This document shows positions 44,917 to 57,080 of a stretch of DNA of 64,000 bases, piece by piece. The notes below the pieces were generated by a model. That model did no database searches. It was not told the origin of the DNA and saw only the letters and a program-made list of their open reading frames with translations. Position numbers and translations under genes: made by a program. Every line of letters begins with the position of its first letter. Position 1 is the first letter of the stretch. Origin of the DNA: Ophiosphaerella korrae (lineage: Eukaryota > Ascomycota > Dothideomycetes > Pleosporales > Phaeosphaeriaceae); the NCBI GenBank assembly GCA_028456385.1, contig JALNQF010000047.1, positions 208,584 to 272,583 on the forward strand, written 5' to 3'.

Positions 44917-45079
44917 TATTATATAGTAGCTCTACTCTACTACGCTAAATAAACCTAAAAAGGTAACTAAGTATTTAATAACATTAAATACAGGAGTAGA
45001 ATAGTATATATTACCTAAGAGCCTTTACTTTTACTTACACTTTACGTAGCTATAGCCTACTATAACTTATAGTATAATA
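44917..45079 (-). repeat. LTR of the TRIM-like element (right copy)
   Basis: 163 bp, same length as the left copy with no gaps by eye. Followed by TAGAT. Confidence 0.8.
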
Positions 45080-45850
45080 TAGATTAAGTATATATAATAA
45101 AATTACTTAATAGTTTAAAGTATTTTAAGCTAATAATAGTACTTATATATTAGATATTATATACTATAGAGTTTTTTATAGCTTACTAACTAATAGTTAT
45201 AGTATAAATTAAAGATTTAGTAGTATAGATAAGTATTTAAAGAGATATAAAGATATATTTTATTAACTTAGAAGTACTTTCTTTTTTTAATCTATTAAAA
45301 CTAATATTAGTATATAAGAAGTAGTATCTTACTTTATAAAAAGCTTTTAATAGTTTTTATTATCTACTATCTATTATAGTAAATATAGCTTAAGCTATAT
45401 TATCTTCTAAGTATACTATATCTAGTAATTCTTCTATTAAGCGTAAGTTAATAATATATAGTAAGAGTTCTAAGTCTAGTTCTTTATTATAAAGTAGTAG
45501 AAATCTTTTAGTAAGTTTACTAATTTAGGTTTTATTCTTATAATATAGTAAAAGTAAGTATATACTATAGTAGCTTATTTTAGTATAAATCTATTTAGCT
45601 TTTATAAGTCTATAAAGCTTAGAGTATAAATTACTATATTTAGTATAAGTTTTATACTTAAAGCTAAAACTTAAAAGCTTAAGATAATTTAGTTAGCTCT
45701 TAATACTTATAGATTAAAATTATCTATAAAGTAATTTTATAGTTAGTAGCTATTATAATACTAAGTAGTAAGTAAGCTATTATATTATACGTAATTAGGC
45801 TAGGTAATATAGTATAGTAAAATATATAACTATTTAGTAGTAAATACTTT

Positions 45851-45960
45851 AGAGTAAACGCTCTAGAGTAAATACTTAGAAATAAGCGCTCTAGAGTAAA
45901 TACTTAGAAATAAGCGCTCTAGAGTAAACGCTCTAGAGTAAGCGCTTAGAAATAAATACT
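45851..45960. repeat. Composite 14/28-bp minisatellite
   Basis: Units begin AGAGTAAA and end GCTCT. Two 28-bp units (45865-45892, 45893-45920) are flanked by 14-bp short units (45851-45864, 45921-45934) and a diverged last unit to 45960. Confidence 0.85.
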
Positions 45961-46480
45961 AGATAGTAAGTATATAAGAACTTTAATAGACCTTTATAGA
46001 CTATTATATTTAATCTCTTTTTTACCTTTTATCTTAATAGAGTATTATAACTAATACTTTAATTAGATTCTTATCTACTTATTAATACTTATATACCTTG
46101 TAATACTCTAATAAGAGCTAACTATTAATTAAGTTAAGTAACTAACTTATTTATTAACTTTACCTATCTTATAGAAGCTTACTTACTCTTATTACTTTTA
46201 CTTAGTTCTAAGGTTTTAGTATATTAAATACTCTTAAGATAAGTAATATATTAATAAATATAGATAACTAGTGTATAAGAGTAACTTATACTACTACTTC
46301 TAAAGTTATAAAGCTAAACCTCTACTATAGAGAATAAAAGAAGCTTAAACTATAGATTATATAACTTAATCTCTTTTTTAAAGTAAACTAAGTTTAAAAT
46401 AAAGATAGAGCTATACTTATATTATTTTATATAAAGAGTAAAGTAGAGAAATAGGTTATACTATACTTTAAGAAATACTT

Positions 46481-46503
46481 TAATAATAATAATAATAATA
46501 ACT
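46481..46503. repeat. TAA microsatellite
   Basis: About seven TAA units in a row. Simple slippage repeat in AT-rich DNA. Confidence 0.8.
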
Positions 46504-47937
46504 ATAACAAGATATTTAAAAAATAGATTAAGTTTAAAGATAAAATATAATAAGCCTTTTTACTAGTAAATAAGATAGTAGTAGTAAAGTATATAATATA
46601 GTAGTTATAATAATATAAAGTAGTATTATAGGGTTATATACCTAATATAGATCTAGGGCCTAAGAGCTTATTAGTTTTAGAGAACTTAAACTTTATTAGC
46701 TAAACTAACTCTAAATATTATTTATACTTTTATAGATTATATTTTATAACTTAAGAGCTTATTAACTTTTTCTTTAATAGTTTACTTTTTTATAAAGCTC
46801 TTAGTACTTATATTTTTCTAGTAACTACTTACTCCTTTTTTACTATTCCTTTCTCTATAATACTTTACTATAGTAGTAGTAGACTATACTAATAAGTTCT
46901 AAAGCTACGCAATATAAATAGAATAGAATAATAAGTTATTAATAAAGATATTTTAATAAGAACTTAAGAGTAATATTTAAAGTAAGCTAATACGTAGTAG
47001 AGCTATAATTAAGACGTTAGAAAACTTAATAAAAGAAGTAATTTAAGTTAATAACTATATATATAAATATATAGTAAAAGCTAAGAATAGTAAAGTACTA
47101 CGTATAAAAAGTAAGATAAATAAACCTAAGTATAAGTACTAATATAAAAATAACTAAGTTTAGAGTAGCTATAAATACTTTAAGCTAGATAAGATATATA
47201 TTAATAATATAAACCTAAGAAAATAAGAATACTATTACTATAAGAACTCTAAGAGAGTAAAAAGCTAAAAATACTATAAGTATAGTAAAATAGAGTACCT
47301 AGTAAAGAATTACTAAGTAAAGAATAAGATTATATAATAAATTAAAATACTTAAAAGGTAAGATAATAATAAAGAAGAAGAATAAGAAGTAATCTCTAAA
47401 AAAAGCTAAGAAAAGAGAGATTATAAGAGTATAAACCTCTAGTAGTAAAATATAAGTAAAAAATATAACTACTATAAGATTACTATAAAGCTAACTAACT
47501 TTATAATAGATAATAAAGTAAAAGCTATAAATATACTACTAAGAGTATAAAGCTATATAAAAAAGTATTAGCTAAAGTAAAAGTAAGCTAAAATAGATAC
47601 TTTAGAATACTTTTAGCTATACTAAAAAAGAGTAAAGTATAGGTATAAGATAATACTATATCTAAGAAAGTAAGTATATATAGCCTAAGATAAGAGTTAA
47701 AAGAAAAACTAAGAGCTTAAAACTTCTAAATATAAAATAGTACTTAGAATACTAAAGTATAAGATAGATTTATAAAAGAAATCTAGAGACTAGTAGATTA
47801 TTACTACTTAGTAAAAGAATAGTAAGATAAAGAATACTAAGTAAAGTAAACCTAATAATATAAATTATTATATATAAATAATAATTAGGTGTAAATTATT
47901 ATAGATCTAGTATTAATATAAAAACTATATTACTAGT

Positions 47938-48412
47938 TGTAATAGGCTGCCTATCGTTAACTACTAGTACTTGTATTAAGAGGTTAGTAGATTAGGAGGT
48001 AATAGTAAAAGTTTATATTTAGATCTATAATAACTATAAATAATAGAAGATATTTTATAACTATCTTATGTTAGCGTTCTATAGTTAAAGGATTAAATTA
48101 CTAATACTATCTTAATAATACGTATCCTACTAACTATATACTTATTATAATCTATAATCTATAATTACTAAGATAGATAGATTATAGATTACCTTAATCT
48201 ATAATCTATAGTTGCTAAAATAGATAGATTATAGATTATCTTAATCTATAATCTATAGCTACTAAGAGTCTATAGATTATAGATTAGTCTAAGTGTCTTA
48301 GTTATATATTATCTCCTAATTAAGATTATTACCTTACTCGTCCTATACTTTATTAGTACCTAAGTTAAGACTAATTAGTTCTATCTTAATTTCTTCTATT
48401 ACACTTATAATA
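47938..48412 (-). repeat. 3' LTR of Gypsy element C (475 bp)
   Basis: Plus-strand reading starts TGTAATAGGC and ends CTTATAATA. It contains three 46-bp hairpin units at 48148-48285. Confidence 0.85.
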
Positions 48413-51400
48413 CTATCTCTCCTCTTAAGTAGGTCCTAGTTTACTTATTCTAGAGCTAGAGTTATTAGTCTAGTTTCTTTATTAATATAGAGTTCTTTAT
48501 CTTCCTTTATAACTATTTCCTTTATACGTTATTACTATCTTCTTACTAATTACGTATTATATAATAGTATTAAAATATTTCTTTATTTTTATTATACTTC
48601 TCTTAAATTAAATCCTAAGTCTCTTCTTTATATTATTTCTATAAACAATAGTAAAGCTTATAAAGCGTATATTTATATAAATATACGTAGTTCTTGTAAT
48701 ATATCTAGTATTTTTCTTTCTAAGTATACGTTTATTATACTTATCTTTGCGTCTAGGCTTAATAATAATAGAGAAAGCTATTAACTAGACTTAAGAAAAA
48801 TTACTATCTTAAATTATAGAGGCTAAAGCTAAGTATAAGTATATCTAGGAGCTTATATAAAGTAAGCTAGTAGAAAATTAAACTTATTTCTCTTATCTTT
48901 ATAAGATAAAGGCCTTAAATAATAAGAAATTAGCTAAGTAGTTAGTAGCTCTAGAAGCTAAGCTAGATCTAGATAAGGCGTTTAGTATTACTATAGTAGG
49001 TCCTACGCTAGACGTCTTTATTGTTTTTTTATCTATTATTAGTAACGTTAGTTCTCTTAGTTTACTACTAGGTATTCTAGAAGGTTTTAACTTTAGAACT
49101 CCTCTAGTTTCTTAAGGTAATTAAGATTATCTTCTAGTTCCTATATTTTTTCCTATAGTTATCTTTTTTTATCTATACCTATCTATTCTACTATATAATA
49201 GTTTCTTCTATTATAGAACTAGTATACTAGGATTTCTTTTACTTCTTATTCTTCTTATTTTCTATATATATCTACTTTGTATACTAGTAGTTTTACCTCT
49301 TGTAGTACTTGTTTTAGTAAGGCTACGTAGAATATTAGGTATATCTTTATCTTGTTTAGTAGCTTTAGTTTAAATATAACTAGTATAACTTCTTTCTTAA
49401 TTTTATATAGTCTTATCTTAACGTAGTCTAATTTTAAACTAAGTTATTTACTTTTAATATTCTTTTATACTAACTATACTTTTTTTCTCTCTCTAAATTA
49501 GAGTCCTTTTTTATATTTCTTATTATAGTATTTTGCTATTTAATTATATAAGAATTTTACGTCCTATCTTAACTAATTATATATATCTTTAAGTTAGTTA
49601 GCAAAGTTTTCTCCTCTTAAAGACTAAGATATTTAATTTCTTAGTATCTAGTATATATTAGGTTTAAATCTATAGTTTATAAAGAAGAGTAATACTCTTA
49701 TTACTACGTTCTTTACGCTATTATATACTAGCTGTGCTATAAGTAGTAACTATACCTAGTTATTCTAGTTATAGTTAAGGTAGTATTTTAAGTACTATTC
49801 TACTATTTAATTTATTTATTCTAATTATCTATCTATCTATAGATAGTATGCTGTAGATATTATATATCTAATTCCTAATTACGCTGTTATTATTTCCTAT
49901 AATTTCGATGTAAATCTTATATCTCTATCTATAATAATTTTGTCTAGTAGTCTATATTAACTAATTATAGTTCCTAGAACCTAGTATATAGTAACTTCTA
50001 TCCTACTTTTCTCTTTATATAGTCTAAAATATAAATATTTTATAAGTTTATCTACTATTATTAGGATTCTATTATATTTAACTCCTAATATTAAGTCTTT
50101 TAACTTTAGTAATTTTGTAATAAAGTCTATTATAATAACTCTCTATAGTTATTTTAGTACTTCTACTAGTTATAATATTCTATATAGTATATATCTACTA
50201 TACTTATTTCTCTAGTATTCTATATAGTCTTGTAGTACTTCTATTACTAGTTATCTTACTTTTAGAATATAGTAGTCTTATAGTAACCTATTAAGGGTTT
50301 TATTAATTCTTTAATAACTATATACTAGTAATTTGTAAAATTATTATATAAATTCTCTTTAGATTTTTCTTAGAATATACGCTCTTCTATAGGCTTATAT
50401 AATTCCTTCCTAGATTTTAAGTTTCTTTATTTCTTTAGATACCTCTTACGTTGTTTTCTAAATCTATTTGTCTAGCTCGCTATTCTTTTTTTTAAGTATT
50501 ACAGCTATTTTAAGTATATTTAAGACTAAATATCTTTCTTTATTCTTAACTAGAACTATACTAGTTATGTTTACTTCTTCTTATAAGTCTAGTCTTCTAC
50601 TAAGGGCGTCTATAAATTAGTTATCTTTCTCTTTTATATATATAATTTTTAAGTTAAATATTAATAAGTATTCTTACTATCTTATATAGCGTTATAATAA
50701 CTCCTTATTTATTATAAATCCTATAAGATTCTTATAGTCTATATAGACCTTTATTAGGTATTTTACTCTTTATAAGTATATTCTCTATTATTTAAATACT
50801 TTGTAGATTGCTAGTATCTCTTTGTTGTAAATTAAGTAGTTAAGCTCTACTAGCTTTATTTTCTTAGAGAAGTATTTAACTAAATATTCTTTTTTAGTTT
50901 CTAGGTCTTCTTGTATTAGTGCTATTCTATAGACTAAGTTTAATATATCTATTTTTACTATTGCTAGTAGGTTTAGGTTATATATTCTAATAACTAGATT
51001 CTCTATAAATTTTCTTTTAATCTTATTAAATACCTTATTATATTCCTTAGTCTATTTAAATAGCGTATCTTTCTTTATAAGTCTTGTAATTAGTTCTATA
51101 TCTTTAGAGTATCTTACTATTAGCTTTCTATAAAAGTTAGCTAGCCTATAAAATTATTATACCTCTTTTAGGTTTTTTAGTGTTAGCTATTTATTAATTA
51201 ACTTAATCTTTTTTAGATTAATCTTAATCTTTCCTAGTTCTATAATAAACCTTAGGAAATCTATTTCTTTTATATAAAATTTATATTTTCTTATCTTAAG
51301 AAATATCTTAGCTTTTACTAGTTTCTCTAGTACTTTGTATATATATTATACGTGTTCTTCCTCTATTTCTAAGAATATAAGGATGTTGTCTAAGTATATA

Positions 51401-53516
51401 AACGTAAATACGTCTAAGTACTCTCTTAGTACTATATTAATTCTTTCTTAGAATACTACTAGTACGTTTATTAAGCTAAAAGGTATAACTATGTATTTAT
51501 ATAGTCTATACTATATTCTAAACACTATTTTCTATTTATTGCCTTTTTTAATTCTAATCTAATAGTAGGTGTTCTAGATATCTAACTTTGTAAAGATCTT
51601 TACTTTCTATAGCTTATCTTATATTATATCTATCTATAGTAAGGAGTATTAGTTTTTATTTATAACTATATTAGTTTTTCTAAAATCTACGTATAGTCTC
51701 TTATTACTTATTCCTTTTTTATCTATAAAGATAAGTTTATATACTATAGAAGACTTAGATTCTTTTATTTATCTCTTTTTTATTACGTTTTAGATAAATT
51801 CTTATTTAATTTTTAATTCTTTTTCTATTTTTTAGTAGACTAAGCTCTATCCTACGTTTTTCCCTTTTTCTATTTCTATTACTAAGTCCTATAAATAGTA
51901 TTCTAGAAGGTAATCTTTAGGTTTAATAAGTTGTTTCTCCTATTTCTTATATTTTTCTAGGAATTCTCCTTTAGTTGTGTTTATGTTAGCTTTTAATATA
52001 TCTTTCTTTAGGTAGCTAATTTTTCTTATTCTCTAATTAATATGTAGGTTAGTTATTTATAACTATAGTATTCCTAGTATTATATCTTATTTATTATTAA
52101 TTGTCGTTATATCTATAACTATATTTTTAATTATTATTCCTTCTAGTTTAAGTGTAGAGAGAACTATTTTAAACCTAATAGGTTCCTAGAATAGTTTTCC
52201 TTTAATTGTACTTAGTTATTAAGGATACTTCTTTATTATATAACGTATTCCTTTCTTTTCTATAAACTTCTTTAATATAAAGTTCCTTATAGCTCTACTA
52301 TTAATTATTAGTTATACTTTCTTCTCTTAGTATATACTTTCTTTTGTAATATATAGGCCTCCTATACCTTCTAGCTATTCTTACTTAGGCGATTTTATAA
52401 ATTATCTATCTTTTTATAGCTATAGCCCTACCTTAAGCTTATATTTATTATACTTTAGATATTTATTATATATATATTTATACTATAGTCCTCCTTAAAC
52501 GTATTTCTTAGATAGTATTAGGCTAGGTCTTACTACTACGTATCTATTTTCTAAGAATATTTTCTATCCTTAGATATCTTCTACTAGAATTACTTTTATA
52601 TAGTTATAGCCTCTTCTTCTTATAAGCTATATACTATTATTTACTTTATAGTTCCTATATATAATATAATTCTTATCTAAGTATACTAGCTATAATACTT
52701 TAAAGTGTACTAGGTTTTTCTATATATATTATTTCGTATTAGATTTTAGAGTTAAGTCCTTGTTTAAATTGTAATATTAATACTAACTTGTTCTATTCTA
52801 TATTCTAGGATAGTTATTTAAATTATAATATATACTTAGGAACACTCTAGGTCTATATAAGCTTTTCTAGCTACTCTTTAGCTTATTAAGTAATATCTAT
52901 ATCCCCGAATGCTACTTATATTTATTTAGTAAAGTATTTATAGCTTTTAAAGATAGCTCTAGTTTTATTCTTCTAAGTTATTAGAGAGTGTGTTATATAA
53001 TCTATCTAGTAAGGTTTATACTATCTTATTGTATCTTCTTTAAGGTATAGTCTAATATATATTACTTTTTTTTCTTCTATATTAAAGTATAGTACTTGTA
53101 TATCTATCTAGAGTTGTACTAAAGCTATAAAAGGTCTTAGTTTCTTCCTTATTCTATTAAATTTCTTAAAGATAGGTATCTTTAGTAGTTTCTTTATAGC
53201 ACTTATTACTAGGCGTTATATAATTAGCTCTATCTAGTTCTATCTTTTAATAATTACCTTAATCTATACTTTGTTTTATTTTACGTAATCCTATAGTTCT
53301 TTATTCTACGTTTCTAAAGTATTAATTACTATTTTTATATCTTCTTTATCTAAGATTAAGTTATTAATTTAGTTCTTAATTGTTTCCTATATAGTACTAT
53401 TAGACTTATAACTACTCTTAGGGGCTTTACTAGTTTTAGTTAAACTTTCTACTATTATATTAGCTAGACTATACACTACTTACGCTTTACTTTTCTTAAT
53501 AACTAAATTAGTAAAG

Positions 53517-53991
53517 TATAACAGGCTACCTATTATTAACTACTAGTACTTGTATTAGAAGGTTAGTAGATTAGGAGGTAATAGTAAAAGTTTATATTTA
53601 GATCTATAATAACTATAAATAATAGAAGATGTTTTATAACTATCTTATGTTAGCGTTCTATAGTTAAAAAATTAAATTACTAATACTATCCTAATAATAT
53701 ATATCCTACTAACTATATACTTGTTATAATCTATAATCTATAATTACTAAGATAAATAGATTATAGATTACTCTAATCTATAATCTATAGTTACTAAGAT
53801 AGATAGATTATAGATTATCTTAATCTATAATCTATAGCTACTAAGAGTCTATAGATTATAGATTAGTCTAGGTATCTTAGTTGTGTATTATCTCCTAATT
53901 AAGATTATTACCCCGCTCGTCTTATACTTCGTTAGTACCTAAGTTAGGACTAATTAGTTCTATCTCGATTTCTTCTATTATACCTATAACA
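53517..53991 (-). repeat. 5' LTR of Gypsy element C (475 bp)
   Basis: Same length as its partner, with three hairpin units at about 53727-53864. Ends CCTATAACA, followed by the target duplication CTAGT. Confidence 0.85.
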
Positions 53992-53996
53992 CTAGT

Positions 53997-56651
53997 TATA
54001 CTTATATAACCTAAACTACTTATTATTATTATAAATAGGATATTACTATAATAACTACTTTACTTACTACTTTAATAAAATAAGATCTAGATATTTCTCT
54101 TATAAGAGATCTAGATATAAATAGAACTAAGAAGAGTATATAAAAATAATATATAAATAATACTTATAGAATAAGTAAGAAGTAAAGTACTTTCTAAGTA
54201 TAACTAAAGAAAATATAAATACAAGTAAGATACTTATAAATAACTAATATATTAATTTAATCTAGTAAACCTATACGCTTAAGAAGTATAAATAATATAA
54301 AGAGATTAAGATACTCTAAAGATTTTAGTAAAGGATAAATAAAGATTATAAGATTAAGTCTTTTTTAAGTAAATAGCTAATACTAGATATATATCTAGAA
54401 GCTATAATACTATTAATACTAAAAGACTTATTAAACTCTTAGTAAAAATAGGAAGAGAAAAAATAAAAGTATTAGTAGATTTAAAGTTATTTATAAACCT
54501 AATTATACCTAAAGTAGTAAAATAAGTAGGACTTAAACTATAAGTAAAGAAAATACTATACTTAATCTATATCGCGAATAGATAACTAATACTAGAGAAC
54601 TTAATAGTAAGTAATAAAGTAACTATAGAGATTATTATTTAAGGATATAGTATAAAGATTACTCTAGATATATTAGTTTTAGCTAATAAAGATATTATAC
54701 TAGGACTCTTATAGCTATAAGAGTTTAATCCTAGAGTTAATTAGAAAAACTAGAACTTCTTATTTAATAACTATAAAGACGTACGTAGATCTAAGCTTAT
54801 ATATTAGTAGTATTTAATAGTAGATAAGAAGGTACTATATAAGATAGTAGCTTTAATAGTAACTTATTAAAAGAGAATAAGTAACTTTATAAGTACTAGT
54901 AGGGTGCTAGGCTAAGAAGTAAGAGTAGAAGAGTAATACGTAACTTCTAAGATCCTAGAATAATATAAGAAGTTTAGCTACTTGTTTATAGAAGAGATAG
55001 ATATACTAGTATTACCTAAGTACTAACCTTAGGACTATATAATTAAGTTATAAGAAAGAAAGGAGCTACCTTTTAGGCTTATTTACTAATTAATAGAGAG
55101 TAAATTAGTAATACTCTAAGAAAGACTAAATAGAGACCTAAAGAAAGGATATATACAAGAATCCTTATTATTAGTAAGATTTCTAATTCTCTTTATACTA
55201 AAGAAGAAGAGACTACTAAAGATATATATAAATTACTAAAAACTAAATAATATTATAGTAAAAGACTACTACCTACTACTAAATATAGATAAACTCTAAG
55301 ATAAGCTAAGCTAAGCTAAGATTTTTATAAAGCTAGACCTAAAGGATAGATACTACCTAATAAGAATTAAGGTAAGTAAAGAGTAGAAAATAGCGTTCTA
55401 AACACGCTATAGATATTATAAGTATATAGTAATACCTTTTAGACTAATAAATATACTAGTAATATTCTAAAGACTAATTAATAATATATTATAAAAATAC
55501 TTAGATAAGTTTATTATAGCTTACCTAGATAATATACTAATATATTCTAAAGAAGAAAGTAAGTATATAGAGTAAGTAATAATAGTACTATAGTACTTAG
55601 ACTAATATAACCTATAACTAAAGCTAAAGAAGTATAAATAGTATAAGATAGAAGTAAAGTTTCTAGGATATATAATAGGTATTAATAAAGTTAAAATAAG
55701 CTAAGAAAAGATTAAAGTAGTAGAAGAATAGAAAGAACCTAAGATAGTTAAAGATATATAATTATTCTTAGGATTTATTAACTTTAACTAATACTTTATA
55801 GAAAGATTTTTAAAGAAAGTACTACTACTTATAAAGCTTATAAGAAAAGATATAATATAAAAATAAGGAGTAGAGTAGAAATAAGCTTATAAAGAACTTA
55901 AGTAAGCTTATATTATACTACTAGTTTTAAAGTAATTTTATAGTAATAAGACCTTAGTTATTAAAATAGATATATCTAATCTAGCTTATAGAGCGATAGT
56001 ACTACAAGAGTATAAAGAGAAATAGTATCTAATTATATACTATTTAGGGAAGTTTATAGAATAAGAAGAAAGATATAATATATATAATAAGAAGCTACTT
56101 ATAATAGTTAATACGCTTAAATATTAGAGAGTATACGCTAAAAGTATAATAGAAGTAATTATTAAGATAGATTACAAGAACCTAATATACTTTATAATAA
56201 GTAAAAAGTTAAAAGATAGGTAGATATAATAGTTAGAACTACTAGGATAGTATAAATTTAAGATCTAGTACGTACTAAGTAAGGAAAATAGCTAAGTAGA
56301 TATACTTAGCTAAAGATATAATATTATAAGAAAGAGATAAGTAGTAGAAGAAGCTATACTCTAAGATAATAGATAAAGATACCTAGTACTAAATATACAA
56401 CTAGTAAAGGAGTAAAAAATTAATAACTTAGTTAAGATTATAAATAAAGTTCTAGAAGAATTATAAGAAGTAATTATATAATAATACTATAATAACTTAG
56501 TATATAAGTACTTAGAGATTATATAAACTATAGAACTAATCTAAAGGAACTATAGATTAAGTAAGATAAAGGAGAAAGTAACGTAGTTTATTAAGAAATA
56601 CGTAGATTACTAGAAGAATAAGTACGAGATATATATACTTTATAGAGAAAT
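53997..56651 (+). mobile_element. Gypsy element E, protease to integrase N-terminus, RIP-destroyed
   Basis: Plus-strand pol remains of an older element. A protease-like stretch lies near 54470-54740. The reverse transcriptase follows, with LDLKDRYYLIRIK around 55330 and the box YLDN at 55522-55533. RNase H follows, and then the approach to the integrase at about 56400-56650. It is cut at 56651 by element D and resumes at 63692 with the integrase core. The gag side is likely left of element C. Confidence 0.75.
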
Positions 56652-57080
56652 TGTTATAGGTATAATAGAAGAAATCGGGATAGAACTAATTAGTCCTAAC
56701 TTAGGTACTAACAAAGCATAGGACGAGCGGGGTAATAATCTTAATTAGGAGACTATATATAACTAGGACACCTAGGCTAATCTATAATCTATAGACTCTT
56801 AGTAGCTATAAATTATAGATTAAGATAATCTATAATCTATTTATCTTAGTAACTATAGATTATAGATTACGACGAGTATATAGTTAGTAAGATACGTATT
56901 ATTAGGATAGTATTAGTAATTTAATCCTTTAACTACAGAACACTAATATAAGATAGTTATAAAACATCTTCTATTGTTTATAGTTATTATAGATTACCTC
57001 TAAGCTTTTACTATTACCTTGTAATCTACTAACCCCCTTTAAGATAAGTACCTATAGTTAACAATAAGAGGCCTATAACA
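56652..57080 (+). repeat. 5' LTR of Gypsy element D (429 bp)
   Basis: TGTTATAGGT to CCTATAACA. Intact TG..CA ends. Two hairpin units at 56778-56870. Less RIP-changed than its 3' partner. Confidence 0.88.

Larger units (their letters stand above)
44523..45079 (-). mobile_element. TRIM-like miniature LTR element, 557 bp
   Basis: Two direct repeats of exactly 163 bp (44523-44685 and 44917-45079) enclose 231 bp without coding capacity. Both outer flanks carry TAGAT (44518-44522, 45080-45084), a perfect 5-bp target duplication. Terminal bases read TG at the left copy and eroded TA elsewhere. On the minus strand a polypurine tract AAGAAAAGAGGA lies beside the LTR at 44686-44702, so transcription was probably leftward. 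The interior is GC-richer than its surroundings. No retro-protein is encoded; mobilisation by another element is inferred. Confidence 0.8.
45085..47932 (+). mobile_element. Probable gag part of Gypsy element E, RIP-destroyed
   Basis: The left part (to about 46300) is unrecognised eroded DNA. From about 46500 the plus strand is lysine/glutamine-like and reaches a zinc-knuckle fossil at 47272-47313 whose spacing is CX2CX4HX4C but whose four ligands are all Tyr codons. Element C is inserted at 47938. The protease and reverse transcriptase that would follow such a gag appear right of C (53997 on) on the same strand, so both are taken as one element E. No 5' LTR was found. Confidence 0.55.
47938..53991 (-). 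mobile_element. Gypsy element C, 6054 bp, RIP-destroyed, complete ends
   Basis: Two 475-bp LTRs and a 5-bp target duplication CTAGT (47933-47937, 53992-53996). The polyprotein is on the minus strand, with gag near the right LTR and integrase toward the left. The RT box lies at 51385-51396 and reads YLDN. The interior is homologous to D and F. Sense codons are broken throughout by TAA/TAG from Gln and Trp codons. RIP is strong but less complete than in F. It is inserted in element E. Confidence 0.85.

Noticed and set aside
48148..48285. CRISPR-like look of regularly spaced repeats
   Set aside because: Units are contiguous hairpins inside an LTR, without unique spacers, and the genome is fungal.
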